From NCBI RefSeq assembly GCF_014191055.1, contig NZ_JACHWB010000001.1:525875-589874 (forward strand): a stretch of 64,000 bases of DNA, given 5' to 3'. The notes below the pieces were generated by a model. That model did no database searches. It was not told the DNA's origin and worked only from the letters and a program-made list of their open reading frames with translations. The position numbers were made by a program, and so were the translations under genes. Shown here one piece after another: positions 47,383 through 56,035 of the stretch. How positions within the stretch are numbered: position 1 is the first letter of the stretch; each line of letters starts with the position of its first letter. The DNA is from Microvirga lupini (GTDB taxonomy: Bacteria > Pseudomonadota > Alphaproteobacteria > Rhizobiales > Beijerinckiaceae).

Positions 47383-47488
47383 AGGAGTGATCCTTCATTA
47401 CGGATCATCTTAAGCGTCCTGAAGGGACGGGGACACCCGATTTCTGTGGTGTTTCCCCTTCACTGCCCCTATCGAGCCCCTGCCTTCT

Positions 47489-47773
47489 CTACATGACCGC
47501 GAGAATGCCGGCGGCCTTTGCAAGAGACACGAACATCTGCCGGGCATGTTCGATCGTAGCCTGATCGGGGTGCTCATGAGCGCATGCCAGGGCGGCAGCG
47601 GCGATCAGCCAGATTCCAGGGCTGCGGGCCCGCAATTCACTGAGCTGCCTGATGCCGTACCATCGCATCACGGCCAATGCTTTCGTGAGATCCTTGATGG
47701 GGTACTGCCGCCTTCCGCCGTCTGCGGCTTCGATCGTGATGAGGACAGGCGAACTGAAGGAATGTCTGTTCAT
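47489..47773 (-). CDS. DUF982-like small protein
   Basis: A 94-residue frame starting at ATG 47773 (MNRHSFSSPVLITIEA). The layout, a short beta segment then two helices ending ATIEHARQMFVSLAKAAGIL, resembles DUF982 proteins common in rhizobia. The similarity is by general pattern only. No good ribosome site is visible. The frame extends upstream to 47872. Confidence 0.5.
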   Translation of the reverse strand: MNRHSFSSPVLITIEAADGGRRQYPIKDLTKALAVMRWYGIRQLSELRARSPGIWLIAAAALACAHEHPDQATIEHARQMFVSLAKAAGILAVM

Positions 47774-48133
47774 GAATGAAATCCACAGATGAAGATTCGG
47801 CAGGATGGCCCATCCAGCGGGCGCTTCTGCAGTTCTGCCGACCAAGGAGCAAAAAGGCTTGGTCGCCTCCAAAGAGAAAAGAGTTCCTGCCTCGCAAGAC
47901 CCAGACTCTTGTCATTATTCTCGCTGCACAATGTCTGCGACTGTGATCGCGCCCCAAGCAGTGCTTTTTCATCTGTCGTTATAGCTGACTGATACCGGAC
48001 TGGAGCCGCCCCGTCAGTCGGGAAGCCGACAGATCATCAGGATTTCATAACCTATGTTAGCTTGCTGCGGCGCAGGACGCTCGAGGGTCGATGGTCTTCG
48101 CTTCCACTTTCTCAGAATGTTCTCGTTTCGTTC
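47774..48133. other. Gene-free gap before an orphan promoter
   Basis: About 360 bases with no convincing reading frame. Composition is less GC-rich than its surroundings around 47870-48060. I see no strong hairpin with a T-run and no repeat family member. It may hold upstream control for the promoter at 48134 or for the small gene to its left. Confidence 0.45.
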
Positions 48134-48162
48134 TTGACAATTCTCCTAACCTGGGCTATAAG
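48134..48162 (+). promoter_or_regulatory. Consensus sigma-70 promoter without obvious gene
   Basis: TTGACA at 48134-48139, a 17-base spacer, then TATAAG at 48157-48162. This is close to ideal for a housekeeping promoter, with an expected start near 48169. Downstream on the plus strand no credible protein is encoded for over 850 bases. Confidence 0.75.
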
Positions 48163-48168
48163 GTTGCT

Positions 48169-48360
48169 CAGATCTGCTCCTGTCGAGGGGCGCGCTCGCG
48201 AGGCGTCGCAGTGTGGGAGCAGGCACGGTCCTGTGGTGCAGCCTCGCACGCCGCACCGACAGGTGGCCCAGGCTGTGGGCCGGTGGTCGGAATCGGTCTC
48301 AGGCCCCCGTCGAGCAGACGGACCCCGCCTGAGGCGGTCACCGGGCCGGTCTCGCCTGTC
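48169..48360 (+). ncRNA. Candidate structured non-coding RNA, unidentified
   Basis: Following the promoter at 48134, the sequence forms several stable pairings: an outer TCTGCTC (48173-48179)/GAGCAGA (48312-48318) closure enclosing GGGGC/GCCCC, a hairpin GGCCCA-GGCTG-TGGGCC nested in CCGAC/GTCGG, and CCGCC-TGA-GGCGG. The 5'/3' closure gives a unit of about 150 bases. It lacks the hallmarks of RNase P RNA, SRP RNA and tmRNA. A 6S-like RNA is possible but the match is weak. The 3' end is not defined; no T-run follows. Confidence 0.35.
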
Positions 48361-48507
48361 CGCCGAAACAAGCCGTGCGCGAAGAGGCATCTCGGCTCTT
48401 CCTTCCCACCATCCATCATCGAGCCGGGCTGCCCTGCGCGCCACCCTCGATCTCACCCACAGGCTCGCAGCCCACCGGCTGCGGGCCCCAAGGTGCTGGA
48501 GTTTCGA

Positions 48508-49017
48508 TCAATAGCCCCGCTTAACATCCGCCAGTGCGCGGCCGAGCGCCTCGGCCAGGGTCTCCCGTTCCGGCGGGGAGAGGTCGCGGGCGATCTCCAC
48601 ATGCACGTTGCGGGAAGCAAGCGAGAGGTGCTGCATGCCGTATTCGTCGTCGATCTCCGGGTCGAGGCGGGTCCAGAGTGGGTTGAACTGCCAGTCCTTG
48701 ACCTCACCCTTCGGACTCACCTTGCGGAACAGGAGGCGGATCGGGGTCAGTTCGAGCAGCTCGAAGGCATCGCCCTGCCGGTAGCTGACCCGGAAGGCGA
48801 TGTAGAGGCCCAGGAAATCGAGGCCGAAGAAGCCGGCCACGGGCCAGAAGCCCATGACCACGAAGGGTACGCTCGCCACCAGGGAGGTGAGGCAGACCAG
48901 CACCATGACGGTCCTGAACCCTTGCGGGCTCAACGACCGGTGCGGACGGATGACGGCCGAGAACACCGGCTGCTCGAACCGGTCCTCGCCGCCAAATGCT
49001 GCCTTGCTGCCTGCCAT
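48508..49017 (-). CDS. DUF2244 domain membrane protein
   Basis: A 169-residue protein of the DUF2244 family, widespread in alphaproteobacteria without known function. Two hydrophobic segments (VMVLVCLTSLVASVPFVVMGFW and VAGFFGLDFLGLYIAFRVSY) form a membrane hairpin, followed by a soluble beta-rich domain. Its start is just 20 bases from the divergent nth start, so the promoters must overlap coding DNA. A GC-rich hairpin (11-bp stem at 48462-48487) lies after its stop and may act as a terminator. Confidence 0.88.
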   Translation of the reverse strand: MAGSKAAFGGEDRFEQPVFSAVIRPHRSLSPQGFRTVMVLVCLTSLVASVPFVVMGFWPVAGFFGLDFLGLYIAFRVSYRQGDAFELLELTPIRLLFRKVSPKGEVKDWQFNPLWTRLDPEIDDEYGMQHLSLASRNVHVEIARDLSPPERETLAEALGRALADVKRGY

Positions 49018-49037
49018 GCCTTAAGTATAACGCAGGA

Positions 49038-49781
49038 ATGTCCGATCTGAAGCAGCCCTCCCGCCGCATTTCGAAGCCAAAAGGCAAGCCCACTGTCCCG
49101 GCGAAAGCCGTGGGCAAGGCGGTGCGCGCCCGTACGCCGAAACCGGTCGACCGGGCTACGATGATCGAGATCTTCCGGCGCCTGCATGCGGCCAATCCGG
49201 AGCCCAAGGGCGAGCTCGACTACACCAATCCCTATACGCTGCTCGTCGCCGTGACGCTCTCGGCCCAGGCGACCGATGTCGGCGTCAACAAGGCGACCCG
49301 CGCGCTGTTTCCCATCGCCGACACGCCGCAGAAGATGCTGGACCTCGGCGAGGAAGGCCTGCGCCAGCACATCAGGACGCTGAACTTCTTCAACACCAAG
49401 GCGAAGAACGTCATCGCCATGGCCAAGCGCCTCGTGGAGGAGTTTGACGGCGGGGTGCCCAACTCGGTCGAGATCCTGGAGACCCTGCCGGGGGTCGGGC
49501 GCAAGACCGCGAGCGTCGTGGTCAACATCGCCTTCGGCGATCCGCGGGTGGCGGTCGACACGCATATCTTCCGCGTCACCAACCGCCTGCCGCTTGCCAT
49601 CACCAAGACGCCGCTCGACACGCAGGCGGCCCTCGAAAAGCTGATCCCGGACGAATACCGGCTCCACGCCCATCACTGGCTGATCCTGCACGGCCGCTAC
49701 ATCTGCAAGGCCCGCAAGCCCGAATGCTGGCGCTGCCCGGTGAACGACCTGTGCCGCTACCCGGATAAGACCATCCCTTAG
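49038..49781 (+). CDS. nth: Endonuclease III
   Basis: A 247-residue bifunctional DNA glycosylase/AP lyase removing oxidised pyrimidines. The helix-hairpin-helix LPGVGRKTASVV carries catalytic Lys156, Asp174 lies in AVDTHIFRV, and the [4Fe-4S] ligands are Cys223, Cys230, Cys233 and Cys239 (C-x6-C-x2-C-x5-C). The N-terminal 35 residues are basic and disordered. I use the ATG at 49038; only AGGA touches it, so translation initiation may be weak or leaderless. Overlaps the tail of the following small minus-strand gene by four bases. Confidence 0.97.
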   Translation: MSDLKQPSRRISKPKGKPTVPAKAVGKAVRARTPKPVDRATMIEIFRRLHAANPEPKGELDYTNPYTLLVAVTLSAQATDVGVNKATRALFPIADTPQKMLDLGEEGLRQHIRTLNFFNTKAKNVIAMAKRLVEEFDGGVPNSVEILETLPGVGRKTASVVVNIAFGDPRVAVDTHIFRVTNRLPLAITKTPLDTQAALEKLIPDEYRLHAHHWLILHGRYICKARKPECWRCPVNDLCRYPDKTIP

Positions 49782-50041
49782 ATCGGAACGCCGGCAGGCC
49801 TCAGACAGCGCTGTGCGCCGGGAACGCAGGCAATCCCCGGCGTCGAGCAGGCCAGGCCCTCCGGAACGCGCCGGCAGACGACGCAGCCATTGGTCCATTC
49901 AGCGCAGGATGGCCCCGGAGTTAGGTCCTGGCCTGGAGTCCGGGCCTCCATGGCTGCGCCTGCAATGATCGCGAATGTGACAACCAGCAAAGCGGTCGCG
50001 ATGGAAATGACGACGGCCAGGGTCTCGTCGCGCGACAGCAT
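49778..50041 (-). CDS. Small membrane-anchored Cys-rich hypothetical protein
   Basis: An 87-residue frame with one transmembrane segment (about residues 8-30, LAVVISIATALLVVTFAIIAGAA) and a C-terminal exported-looking tail containing six cysteines (in SCAEWTNGCVVCRRVPEG and LACSTPGIACVPGAQRCL). It starts three bases after the uppP stop in the same direction, suggesting coupling. I recognise no family. The Cys pattern suggests disulfides or metal binding outside the cytoplasm. Confidence 0.58.
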   Translation of the reverse strand: MLSRDETLAVVISIATALLVVTFAIIAGAAMEARTPGQDLTPGPSCAEWTNGCVVCRRVPEGLACSTPGIACVPGAQRCLRPAGVPI

Positions 50042-50044
50042 GGA

Positions 50045-50842
50045 TCAGCCGTAGACCATGAGGCCGGCGAGACCCGCGGCCCCGACGAGGATGCGCCAAT
50101 AGGCGAAGGGCGTGAAGCCGTGGCGCGACACGTAGTCGAGCAGCATCTTCACCACGAGCAGGGCCGCCACGAAGGCGGAGATGAATCCCGCCACGATGAT
50201 CGCAGCATCGTTGGCGGAGAGGATCTTGTAGTTCTTCAACAGGTCGTAGGCGAAAGCGCCCGCCATGGTGGGCATGGCGAGAAAGAAGGAGAACTCGGCG
50301 GCCGCGCGTTTTGATGCTCCCATCAGCATGGCGCCCACGATGGTGGCGCCTGAGCGGGAAACGCCGGGGATCATGGCCAAGCATTGAATGAGGCCGATCT
50401 TGAGGTACATCGACAGGGGAAACCGGGTTGCGTCGGTCTTCGTCGCCTCGAGCGGCATCCGGTCGATGACGAGCAGCACGAAGCCGCCGACGATCAGCGT
50501 GATGCATACGATCCAGGGGTCGAAGAGCACCTCCTTGATGAAGCCGTGCAGTACGGCGCCGATCAGGGCCGCAGGCAGGAAGGCCACCAGCACGCCGATG
50601 ACGAAGTGGCGCGCCATAGGATCGTGCGGCAGGGCCTTGGCGATCGACCAGAGCTTGTTGAAGTAGACCGACAGGATCGCCAGGATCGCGCCGAGCTGGA
50701 TCAGCACCTCGAAGGTCTTGCCGGTCGACTCGAAGCCGAGGAAGTGACCGACGAGGAGCAGATGGCCGGTCGAGGAGACGGGAAGAAACTCCGTCAGCCC
50801 TTCGATGAGGCCGAGAAAGAGCGCCTCGATGATTTGCGACAT
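50045..50842 (-). CDS. uppP: Undecaprenyl-diphosphate phosphatase
   Basis: A 265-residue inner-membrane BacA-type phosphatase that recycles undecaprenyl phosphate for cell-wall synthesis. The active-site motifs [17 protein letters not shown] (about residues 14-30) and [14 protein letters not shown] are present with about eight hydrophobic helices. I start at ATG 50842 ([15 protein letters not shown]), the usual N-terminus; the frame extends 41 residues upstream into unlikely sequence. Loss or excess of this enzyme affects bacitracin tolerance in other bacteria. Confidence 0.96.
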   Translation of the reverse strand: MSQIIEALFLGLIEGLTEFLPVSSTGHLLLVGHFLGFESTGKTFEVLIQLGAILAILSVYFNKLWSIAKALPHDPMARHFVIGVLVAFLPAALIGAVLHGFIKEVLFDPWIVCITLIVGGFVLLVIDRMPLEATKTDATRFPLSMYLKIGLIQCLAMIPGVSRSGATIVGAMLMGASKRAAAEFSFFLAMPTMAGAFAYDLLKNYKILSANDAAIIVAGFISAFVAALLVVKMLLDYVSRHGFTPFAYWRILVGAAGLAGLMVYG

Positions 50843-51019
50843 CGTTGAAAATCCTGAGAACGGCGCCAGATGCGGGAGCGCCTCCACCTCTGTCAAGAAA
50901 GGTTTGCGCTTGAGGCGCGTCCCTTCTGCGTCAGAGTCATGAGATTCACCATTATTCCTTACCAACCCTTAACGAAGCACGGCCTTATTCTTGCCGCCTG
51001 TTTCGCGTCAGCATCATTC

Positions 51020-51712
51020 ATGGCCACCCTGCATTCTTATCCCTTTTGCCCGCAGTCGCGGTTCGCGCGCCTCATTGTCGCGGAACTCGGCCTTGAGCCG
51101 CACGTGGTCGAGGAAAAGCCGTGGGATCGGCGCATCCCGTATCTCGAGATCAATCCGGCCGGCAACCTGCCGCTCTTCCACGACGACAATGGGCTCGCGG
51201 TGCCGGGCCCCATGGGGATTGCGGAATATCTGGACGAGACGCGTGGGGAGGATCTTCGAGATCGTCGATTCCTGCCTGGCGATCTCAGCCACCGGGTCGA
51301 GGTGCGCCGCCTGCTCGACTGGTTCCTGGTCAAGTTTCACGCCGAGGTGTCGGACTACCTTGCCACAGAAAAGATCTATAAGCGGTTCATGCCGATTGAG
51401 CTGGGAGGCGGTCCGCCGGACATGGGTGCGATTCGCGCGGCCCAGACCAATGTGCGATACCATCTCAAATATATCGGTTTTCTGATTTCCCAGCGGAATT
51501 GGCTCGCCGGCGACCAGATGACCTATGCGGATCTGGCGGCGGCGGCCCATCTGTCGGTGGTGGATTATCTCGGCGACGTGCCATGGAACGAGGACGAGAC
51601 AGCGAAGCTTTGGTACGCCAGGATCAAGTCCCGGCCGTCCTTTCGCGCGCTCCTGGCGGACCGGGTGCCGGGCATGGCGCCGGCGGATCACTACGACAAT
51701 CTGGACTTTTAA
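51020..51712 (+). CDS. Glutathione S-transferase family protein, FzlA-like
   Basis: A 230-residue GST-fold protein: thioredoxin-like N-terminal domain ([35 protein letters not shown]) and an all-helical C-terminal domain. The segment [31 protein letters not shown] matches alphaproteobacterial FzlA, which binds FtsZ filaments and is needed for constriction in Caulobacter. I assign FzlA-like from memory of that motif. I use ATG 51020; a longer frame to 50870 is discounted. It precedes queG, whose start overlaps or abuts the end of this gene. Confidence 0.82.
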   Translation: MATLHSYPFCPQSRFARLIVAELGLEPHVVEEKPWDRRIPYLEINPAGNLPLFHDDNGLAVPGPMGIAEYLDETRGEDLRDRRFLPGDLSHRVEVRRLLDWFLVKFHAEVSDYLATEKIYKRFMPIELGGGPPDMGAIRAAQTNVRYHLKYIGFLISQRNWLAGDQMTYADLAAAAHLSVVDYLGDVPWNEDETAKLWYARIKSRPSFRALLADRVPGMAPADHYDNLDF

Positions 51713-52854
51713 ACGGGGAAGCTCTCAAGCGCGCCTTCGTCGAGCGCGCCAAGGCGCTCGGCTTCGACACGATCCGTATCGCCCGGCCGGATGCGATCCC
51801 GCTCGCGCCGGAGCGTCTTCAGGCCTGGCTCGAGGCCGGTCATCACGGTTCCATGGAGTGGATGGCGGACACGGCAGAGCGCCGCGCCGACCCCCGCACC
51901 CTGTGGCCGGAGGTGCGCAGCGTTATCCTGCTCGGGCTGAACTACGGCCCTGCCGACAATCCTCTCGCGGAACTCGCGCAAAAGGATCTGGGCTACATCT
52001 CGGTCTATGCCCGCAACCGCGACTACCATGACGTGATCAAGGGCAAGTTGAAGGAGGCGGCAGGCTTCCTCGCGGCGAAGGCCTCGTCCGACGTGAAGGT
52101 CTTCGTCGATACGGCCCCGGTGATGGAGAAGCCGCTCGCGGAGGCGGCGGGCCTCGGCTTCCAGGGCAAGCACACGGTCGTGGTGTCGCGCGAGTTCGGC
52201 AACTGGCTGTTTCTCGGCGCTATCTTCACCACGGCTGAGCTGCCCGCCGACGCGCCGGAGCGTAACCATTGCGGCTCCTGCCGCCGCTGCCTCGACGTCT
52301 GCCCGACCAACGCCTTTCCGGCGCCCTACCAGCTCGATGCGCGCCGTTGCATTTCGTATCTCACCATCGAGCACAAGGGGCATATTCCTGAAGAGCTGCG
52401 TCTCGGCATCGGCAACCGCATTTTCGGCTGCGACGACTGCCTTGCGGTCTGCCCCTGGAACAAGTTCGCCCAGGCCGGCCGCGAAGCGCGGCTCGTGCAG
52501 CGGGAGGATCTCGCCGCCCTGCCGCTGGCGGATCTCGCCCGCCTCGACGATCCCGCGTTCCGCACCCGCTTTGCCGGAACGCCGATCAAGCGCACCGGCC
52601 GCGACCGCTTCATCCGCAACGTGCTGATCGCCATCGGCAACTCGGGCGATGCGAGCCTTGCCGAGGAGGCCGAGCGACTGCTGGACGATATCTCGCCGCT
52701 GGTCCGCGCCATGGCGGTCTGGGCGCTCGGGCGTTTGCTGCCGCCCGAGGTGGTGGCTCACCACGCGGTCGAGCGGCTGGAGCATGAGAGCGACTCGGAT
52801 GTGCGCGAGGAGTGGCGCCGGGCTGTGGCGTTGCCAATCGTACCCTCAGCCTAG
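51610..52854 (+). CDS. queG: tRNA epoxyqueuosine(34) reductase QueG (start uncertain)
   Basis: A cobalamin- and iron-sulfur-dependent reductase making queuosine in tRNA. Two ferredoxin-like clusters are visible, [12 protein letters not shown] and [15 protein letters not shown], with HEAT-like C-terminal repeats. Homologous sequence starts at about [20 protein letters not shown] near 51724, but there is no in-frame ATG, GTG or TTG close by: the codons before it read S-G-L-L-N-G-E-A without a usual start. The nearest are TTG 51610 and ATG 51583, both inside the fzlA-like gene, which would add about 36-45 unexpected residues. I give TTG 51610 provisionally. Confidence 0.85.
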   Translation: MVRQDQVPAVLSRAPGGPGAGHGAGGSLRQSGLLNGEALKRAFVERAKALGFDTIRIARPDAIPLAPERLQAWLEAGHHGSMEWMADTAERRADPRTLWPEVRSVILLGLNYGPADNPLAELAQKDLGYISVYARNRDYHDVIKGKLKEAAGFLAAKASSDVKVFVDTAPVMEKPLAEAAGLGFQGKHTVVVSREFGNWLFLGAIFTTAELPADAPERNHCGSCRRCLDVCPTNAFPAPYQLDARRCISYLTIEHKGHIPEELRLGIGNRIFGCDDCLAVCPWNKFAQAGREARLVQREDLAALPLADLARLDDPAFRTRFAGTPIKRTGRDRFIRNVLIAIGNSGDASLAEEAERLLDDISPLVRAMAVWALGRLLPPEVVAHHAVERLEHESDSDVREEWRRAVALPIVPSA

Positions 52855-52883
52855 TTCCTCAAGACCTCCTCATTACACTCCCG

Positions 52884-52982
52884 CCTCATCCTGAGGAGGC
52901 CGTCAGGCCGTCTCGAAGGAGGATCCAGAGAGCACTGGAAGCTCCTTCGAGACGCAGACTGCGTCCGCTCCTCAGGATGAGG
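52884..52982. repeat. Palindromic repeat, family B, copy 2
   Basis: A 99-base element between convergent queG and olsB. The outer arms CCTCATCCTGAGGAG/CTCCTCAGGATGAGG and the inner arms GTCTCGAAGGA/TCCTTCGAGAC match those of the copy at 28015. Confidence 0.85.
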
Positions 52983-53019
52983 GCTCAGGGTGTTAGATCG
53001 ATCTAACAGGACGCTAAAT

Positions 53020-53949
53020 TCATGCCGCGTGGCGGTTCGCGGTCGGGCCGAAATGGTCGATATAGCGCGGGTTGATGGCCGAGACGGGGAGGACCACGAG
53101 CACGTCCGTTGTGCCGAACTGCCGGTCGATCACCGCGCCCGTGCCGAAGGTGGCGCCGACGCGCAAATAGCCCTTGATCAGGGGCGGCAGGGCGTGAAGG
53201 GCGGCCTTCGGATCGATGGCCTCCTTGGGCAGGAGATCCATGGGGGTGAAGCGTTCCGGCAGGGCGCTGGCCTGCCACGCGGCCGGTGCGGCAGCGTAGT
53301 GATGCAGGAAGCTTAAAGGAAGCGCCAGCGCCCGCGGATCCGTGCCCTCAAGGCTGGCGCAGCCCATCATCACGTCGATCCGGTGATGGAGCACGTAGGC
53401 CCAGATGCCGTGCCACAGCAGTTCGACCGTGCGCTTGTTGCGATAGGGCTTGAGCACGCAGGAGCGTCCGAGCTCCAGGAAGCGCAGGCCGGGATGAGCC
53501 TTCAGGAGTGGCGCGATGTCATATTCGCCCCGCGTATAGAACCCACCGTTGTGCTGGGCGACATCCTGGCGAAGCAGGCGGTAGGTGCCCACCACCTTCG
53601 GCTTGGCCGGGCGAAACGGCTTGGACTTCACGTCATGATCGAGGACGAGGATGTGGTCGCAGATCCGGTCGTACTCGTCCACATCCCGACGGGAGATCAG
53701 AGCCGTGCCGCTGGGGGAGGCCGACATCTCCTCGTAGAATACCTTGAACCGCAGGCGCTGGGCACGCCGGATGTCCTTGGCGGTGGTGGCCAGGCGAACC
53801 TCGAGGGAGCCGATCCGGCCGAGCACGGGATCGAGGCTGCCGTAGTCGCGGACGATCCTGTCGCCTCCCGGCAGGAGCTTGAGCCCGTGAGGACGCGGAT
53901 CGATGGAAGCCAAGCCACTCGCGGCAGGGTTCGAAGGGAAATAACTCAT
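53020..53949 (-). CDS. olsB: Ornithine N-acyltransferase OlsB
   Basis: A 309-residue GNAT-like acyltransferase transferring a 3-hydroxyacyl group to ornithine, the first step of ornithine lipid synthesis. The LELGRSCVLKPYRNKRTVELLWHGIWAYVL and IDVMMGCASLEGTDP blocks and the GTGAVIDRQFGTTDVLVVLPVSAINPRYIDHF region are typical of rhizobial OlsB. The ATG at 53949 starts MSYFPSNPAASGLASIDPRP; the frame runs much further upstream but only by chance. olsA, which completes the lipid, is not in the window. Confidence 0.9.
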   Translation of the reverse strand: MSYFPSNPAASGLASIDPRPHGLKLLPGGDRIVRDYGSLDPVLGRIGSLEVRLATTAKDIRRAQRLRFKVFYEEMSASPSGTALISRRDVDEYDRICDHILVLDHDVKSKPFRPAKPKVVGTYRLLRQDVAQHNGGFYTRGEYDIAPLLKAHPGLRFLELGRSCVLKPYRNKRTVELLWHGIWAYVLHHRIDVMMGCASLEGTDPRALALPLSFLHHYAAAPAAWQASALPERFTPMDLLPKEAIDPKAALHALPPLIKGYLRVGATFGTGAVIDRQFGTTDVLVVLPVSAINPRYIDHFGPTANRHAA

Positions 53950-54125
53950 CGCTGTCTCACAGAATCGTCTCTCCGGCGCCGGGTCGTCGCTGCCGCCAGG
54001 CGCCGCCACCATGACATAAAGCCCATTCCAAACTGTTTTGTGACAGAAAACATATCTGTGCCGATGGAAAATGTCGGGGCCGGTCCTGGGATTCACAAGC
54101 GAGGGTGAAGGGGCCACATTCTCCG

Positions 54126-55664
54126 TCACGCGGCGGCCGGACGCCGGTCCGTATGGGCCCGGTAGGAAAGAGCCTCGGCCACATGAATGCGCCGGACGCG
54201 CTCCTCCCCATCGAGGTCGGCCAGGGTCCGCCCCACTTTCAAAACGCGATGGAAGGCACGGGCGGAAAGCCGCATGGCATTGGCCGCGTCGCGGATGAGG
54301 GACAGCCCCTCCGGATCGGGCTGCGCCACATCTTCCAGGAGCGCCGACGGGCACGCGGCATTGGTCGTCACGCCGTCGAGCCCTAATGACGCATAGCGCT
54401 TCGCCTGCCGCTCGCGGGCCCGAGCCACCCGGGCTGCCACTTGCGCCGAGCCCTCGGCGGGTGCCGGCAGGATCAGGTCGGCCGCAGTGACGGCCGGCAC
54501 GTCGATGGACAGATCGATACGGTCGAGGAGCGGACCGGAGAGCCGCGCCTGATACTGCGCGATGCAGCGCTCGTTCGGCTGGCGGCGGCAGACATAGCCG
54601 GGTTCGGTGGCCTGTCCGCAGCGGCACGGGTTCATGGCGGCGACGAGCTGGAAGCGGGCAGGATACGTGACCCGGTGGTTGGCCCGGGCGATCAGGATCT
54701 CTCCCGCCTCCAGCGGCTGTCTCAAAGAATCGAGTACCTGGGGCTGGAACTCCGGCAGCTCGTCGAGGAAGAGCACCCCATGATGGGCAAGCGAAGCCTC
54801 GCCTGGACGGGCGTTGAGGCCGCCGCCCACCAGCGCCGCCATGGAGGCCGAATGGTGCGGCGCCCGGAACGGGCGGCGGTTCGACAGGGCGCCCTCCGCC
54901 AGCAGCCCCGCCACGGACTGGATCATCGAGACCTCCAGCAACTCCCGCGGTGAGAGCGGCGGCAGGATCGAGGGCAGGCGCTGCGCCAGCATGGACTTGC
55001 CGGCACCGGGCGGGCCGTTCATCAGCAGGTTATGGGAGCCGGCGGCTGCGATCTCGAGGGTCCGCTTGGCGCTTTCCTGTCCCTTGATGTCCTTGAGGTC
55101 GGGCAGCATGCCGGACGCGGGCATGATTGCAGGCTCGGGACGCGCCAACACCTGGGTGCCCTTGAAATGGTTGGCGAGCTGAATCAGCGAGCGCGGCGCC
55201 AGGATCTCGATGTCGCTGCCAGCCCAGGCAGCCTCCGAACCGCAGGCAGCCGGGCAGATCAGCCCGTGCTCGCGCTCATGAGCCGCCATGGCGGCGGGAA
55301 GCGCTCCCGCCACGGCAGTGATCGACCCGTCGAGCGCCAGCTCCCCCAGCACCGTGAAGCCGCCCAAAGCGTCCGCCGGGATGGCCCCGATGGCCGCCAT
55401 GACCCCGAGCGCGATGGGCAGGTCGTAATGGCTGCCTTCCTTCGGCAGATCGGCCGGGGCGAGGTTGACCGTGATGCGCTTGGCCGGAAGAGCGAGACCG
55501 GAGGCGATGAGGGCCGAGCGGACCCGCTCGCGGGATTCCGCCACCGCCTTGTCCGGCAGGCCGACGATGGTGAAGGCGACCGTTCCGGGGGAGATCTGAA
55601 CCTGGACATCGACCGTGCGCGCCTCGATCCCTTCGAACGCAACAGTCGAAACGCGCGTCACCAT
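54126..55664 (-). CDS. YifB/ComM Mg-chelatase-like AAA ATPase
   Basis: A 512-residue protein of the YifB/ComM family. Domain order: N-terminal Lon-protease-like fold (about 1-170), AAA+ ATPase with Walker A GPPGAGKSMLAQRL and the VLFLDELPEF Walker B, and a C-terminal Mg-chelatase-like helical domain. A Cys cluster, CRCGQATEPGYVCRRQPNERC in part, fits the family's zinc motif. ComM helicases aid branch migration in transformation; the role here is not known. Divergent from a response regulator gene. Confidence 0.93.
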   Translation of the reverse strand: MVTRVSTVAFEGIEARTVDVQVQISPGTVAFTIVGLPDKAVAESRERVRSALIASGLALPAKRITVNLAPADLPKEGSHYDLPIALGVMAAIGAIPADALGGFTVLGELALDGSITAVAGALPAAMAAHEREHGLICPAACGSEAAWAGSDIEILAPRSLIQLANHFKGTQVLARPEPAIMPASGMLPDLKDIKGQESAKRTLEIAAAGSHNLLMNGPPGAGKSMLAQRLPSILPPLSPRELLEVSMIQSVAGLLAEGALSNRRPFRAPHHSASMAALVGGGLNARPGEASLAHHGVLFLDELPEFQPQVLDSLRQPLEAGEILIARANHRVTYPARFQLVAAMNPCRCGQATEPGYVCRRQPNERCIAQYQARLSGPLLDRIDLSIDVPAVTAADLILPAPAEGSAQVAARVARARERQAKRYASLGLDGVTTNAACPSALLEDVAQPDPEGLSLIRDAANAMRLSARAFHRVLKVGRTLADLDGEERVRRIHVAEALSYRAHTDRRPAAA

Positions 55665-55760
55665 CCGGCTTGAACCTCCCGCAAAGCCCCGATGTTAGCG
55701 TGGAGTTTTGAAACGCGATAGTGTTGCGGACTTTTTTGGGGCGAGGACTTTCTTTCATGT

Positions 55761-55785
55761 GGAACCCTCTCCCTGGATGAGCGTT
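55761..55785 (+). promoter_or_regulatory. EcfG-type (general stress) promoter
   Basis: GGAAC at 55761-55765 and CGTT at 55782-55785, separated by exactly 16 bases, match the alphaproteobacterial EcfG consensus GGAAC-N16/17-CGTT. It points toward the response regulator gene, whose TTG start is about 240 bases away. No other gene lies between. Confidence 0.65.
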
Positions 55786-56035
55786 GAGTCCCACTGCACT
55801 GAGGAAGCCAAAAGGCGGCTAAGCCTCCGTCGTGCCCGTTCGGGAGGGGCCATTGATAACACGGGTCGTTACCATTCCGCTCAAGCCGCAAGGCATCTCC
55901 CGCCCCATGAACCGTTGATGCTTCCCGGACGTCACATGCTGATCTGTCGAATAAGTGGGCGGTTGACTTGGCGCGATCGGAAGCCAGGTACAGGCGCAGA
56001 GATTGGAGTATCCGCTCTCGCGGAGGAGATTCGAG

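Noticed and set aside
48169-48500. RNase P RNA, SRP RNA or tmRNA at the orphan promoter
   Set aside because: The conserved cores (GAGGAAAGTCC, GGAAGGAAGCAGCC, a tag frame with tRNA-like end) are absent on both strands.
50959-50973. CtrA-like TTAC..TTAA boxes upstream of the fzlA-like gene
   Set aside because: Spacing is one base short of the TTAA-N7-TTAA consensus and one half-site is altered.
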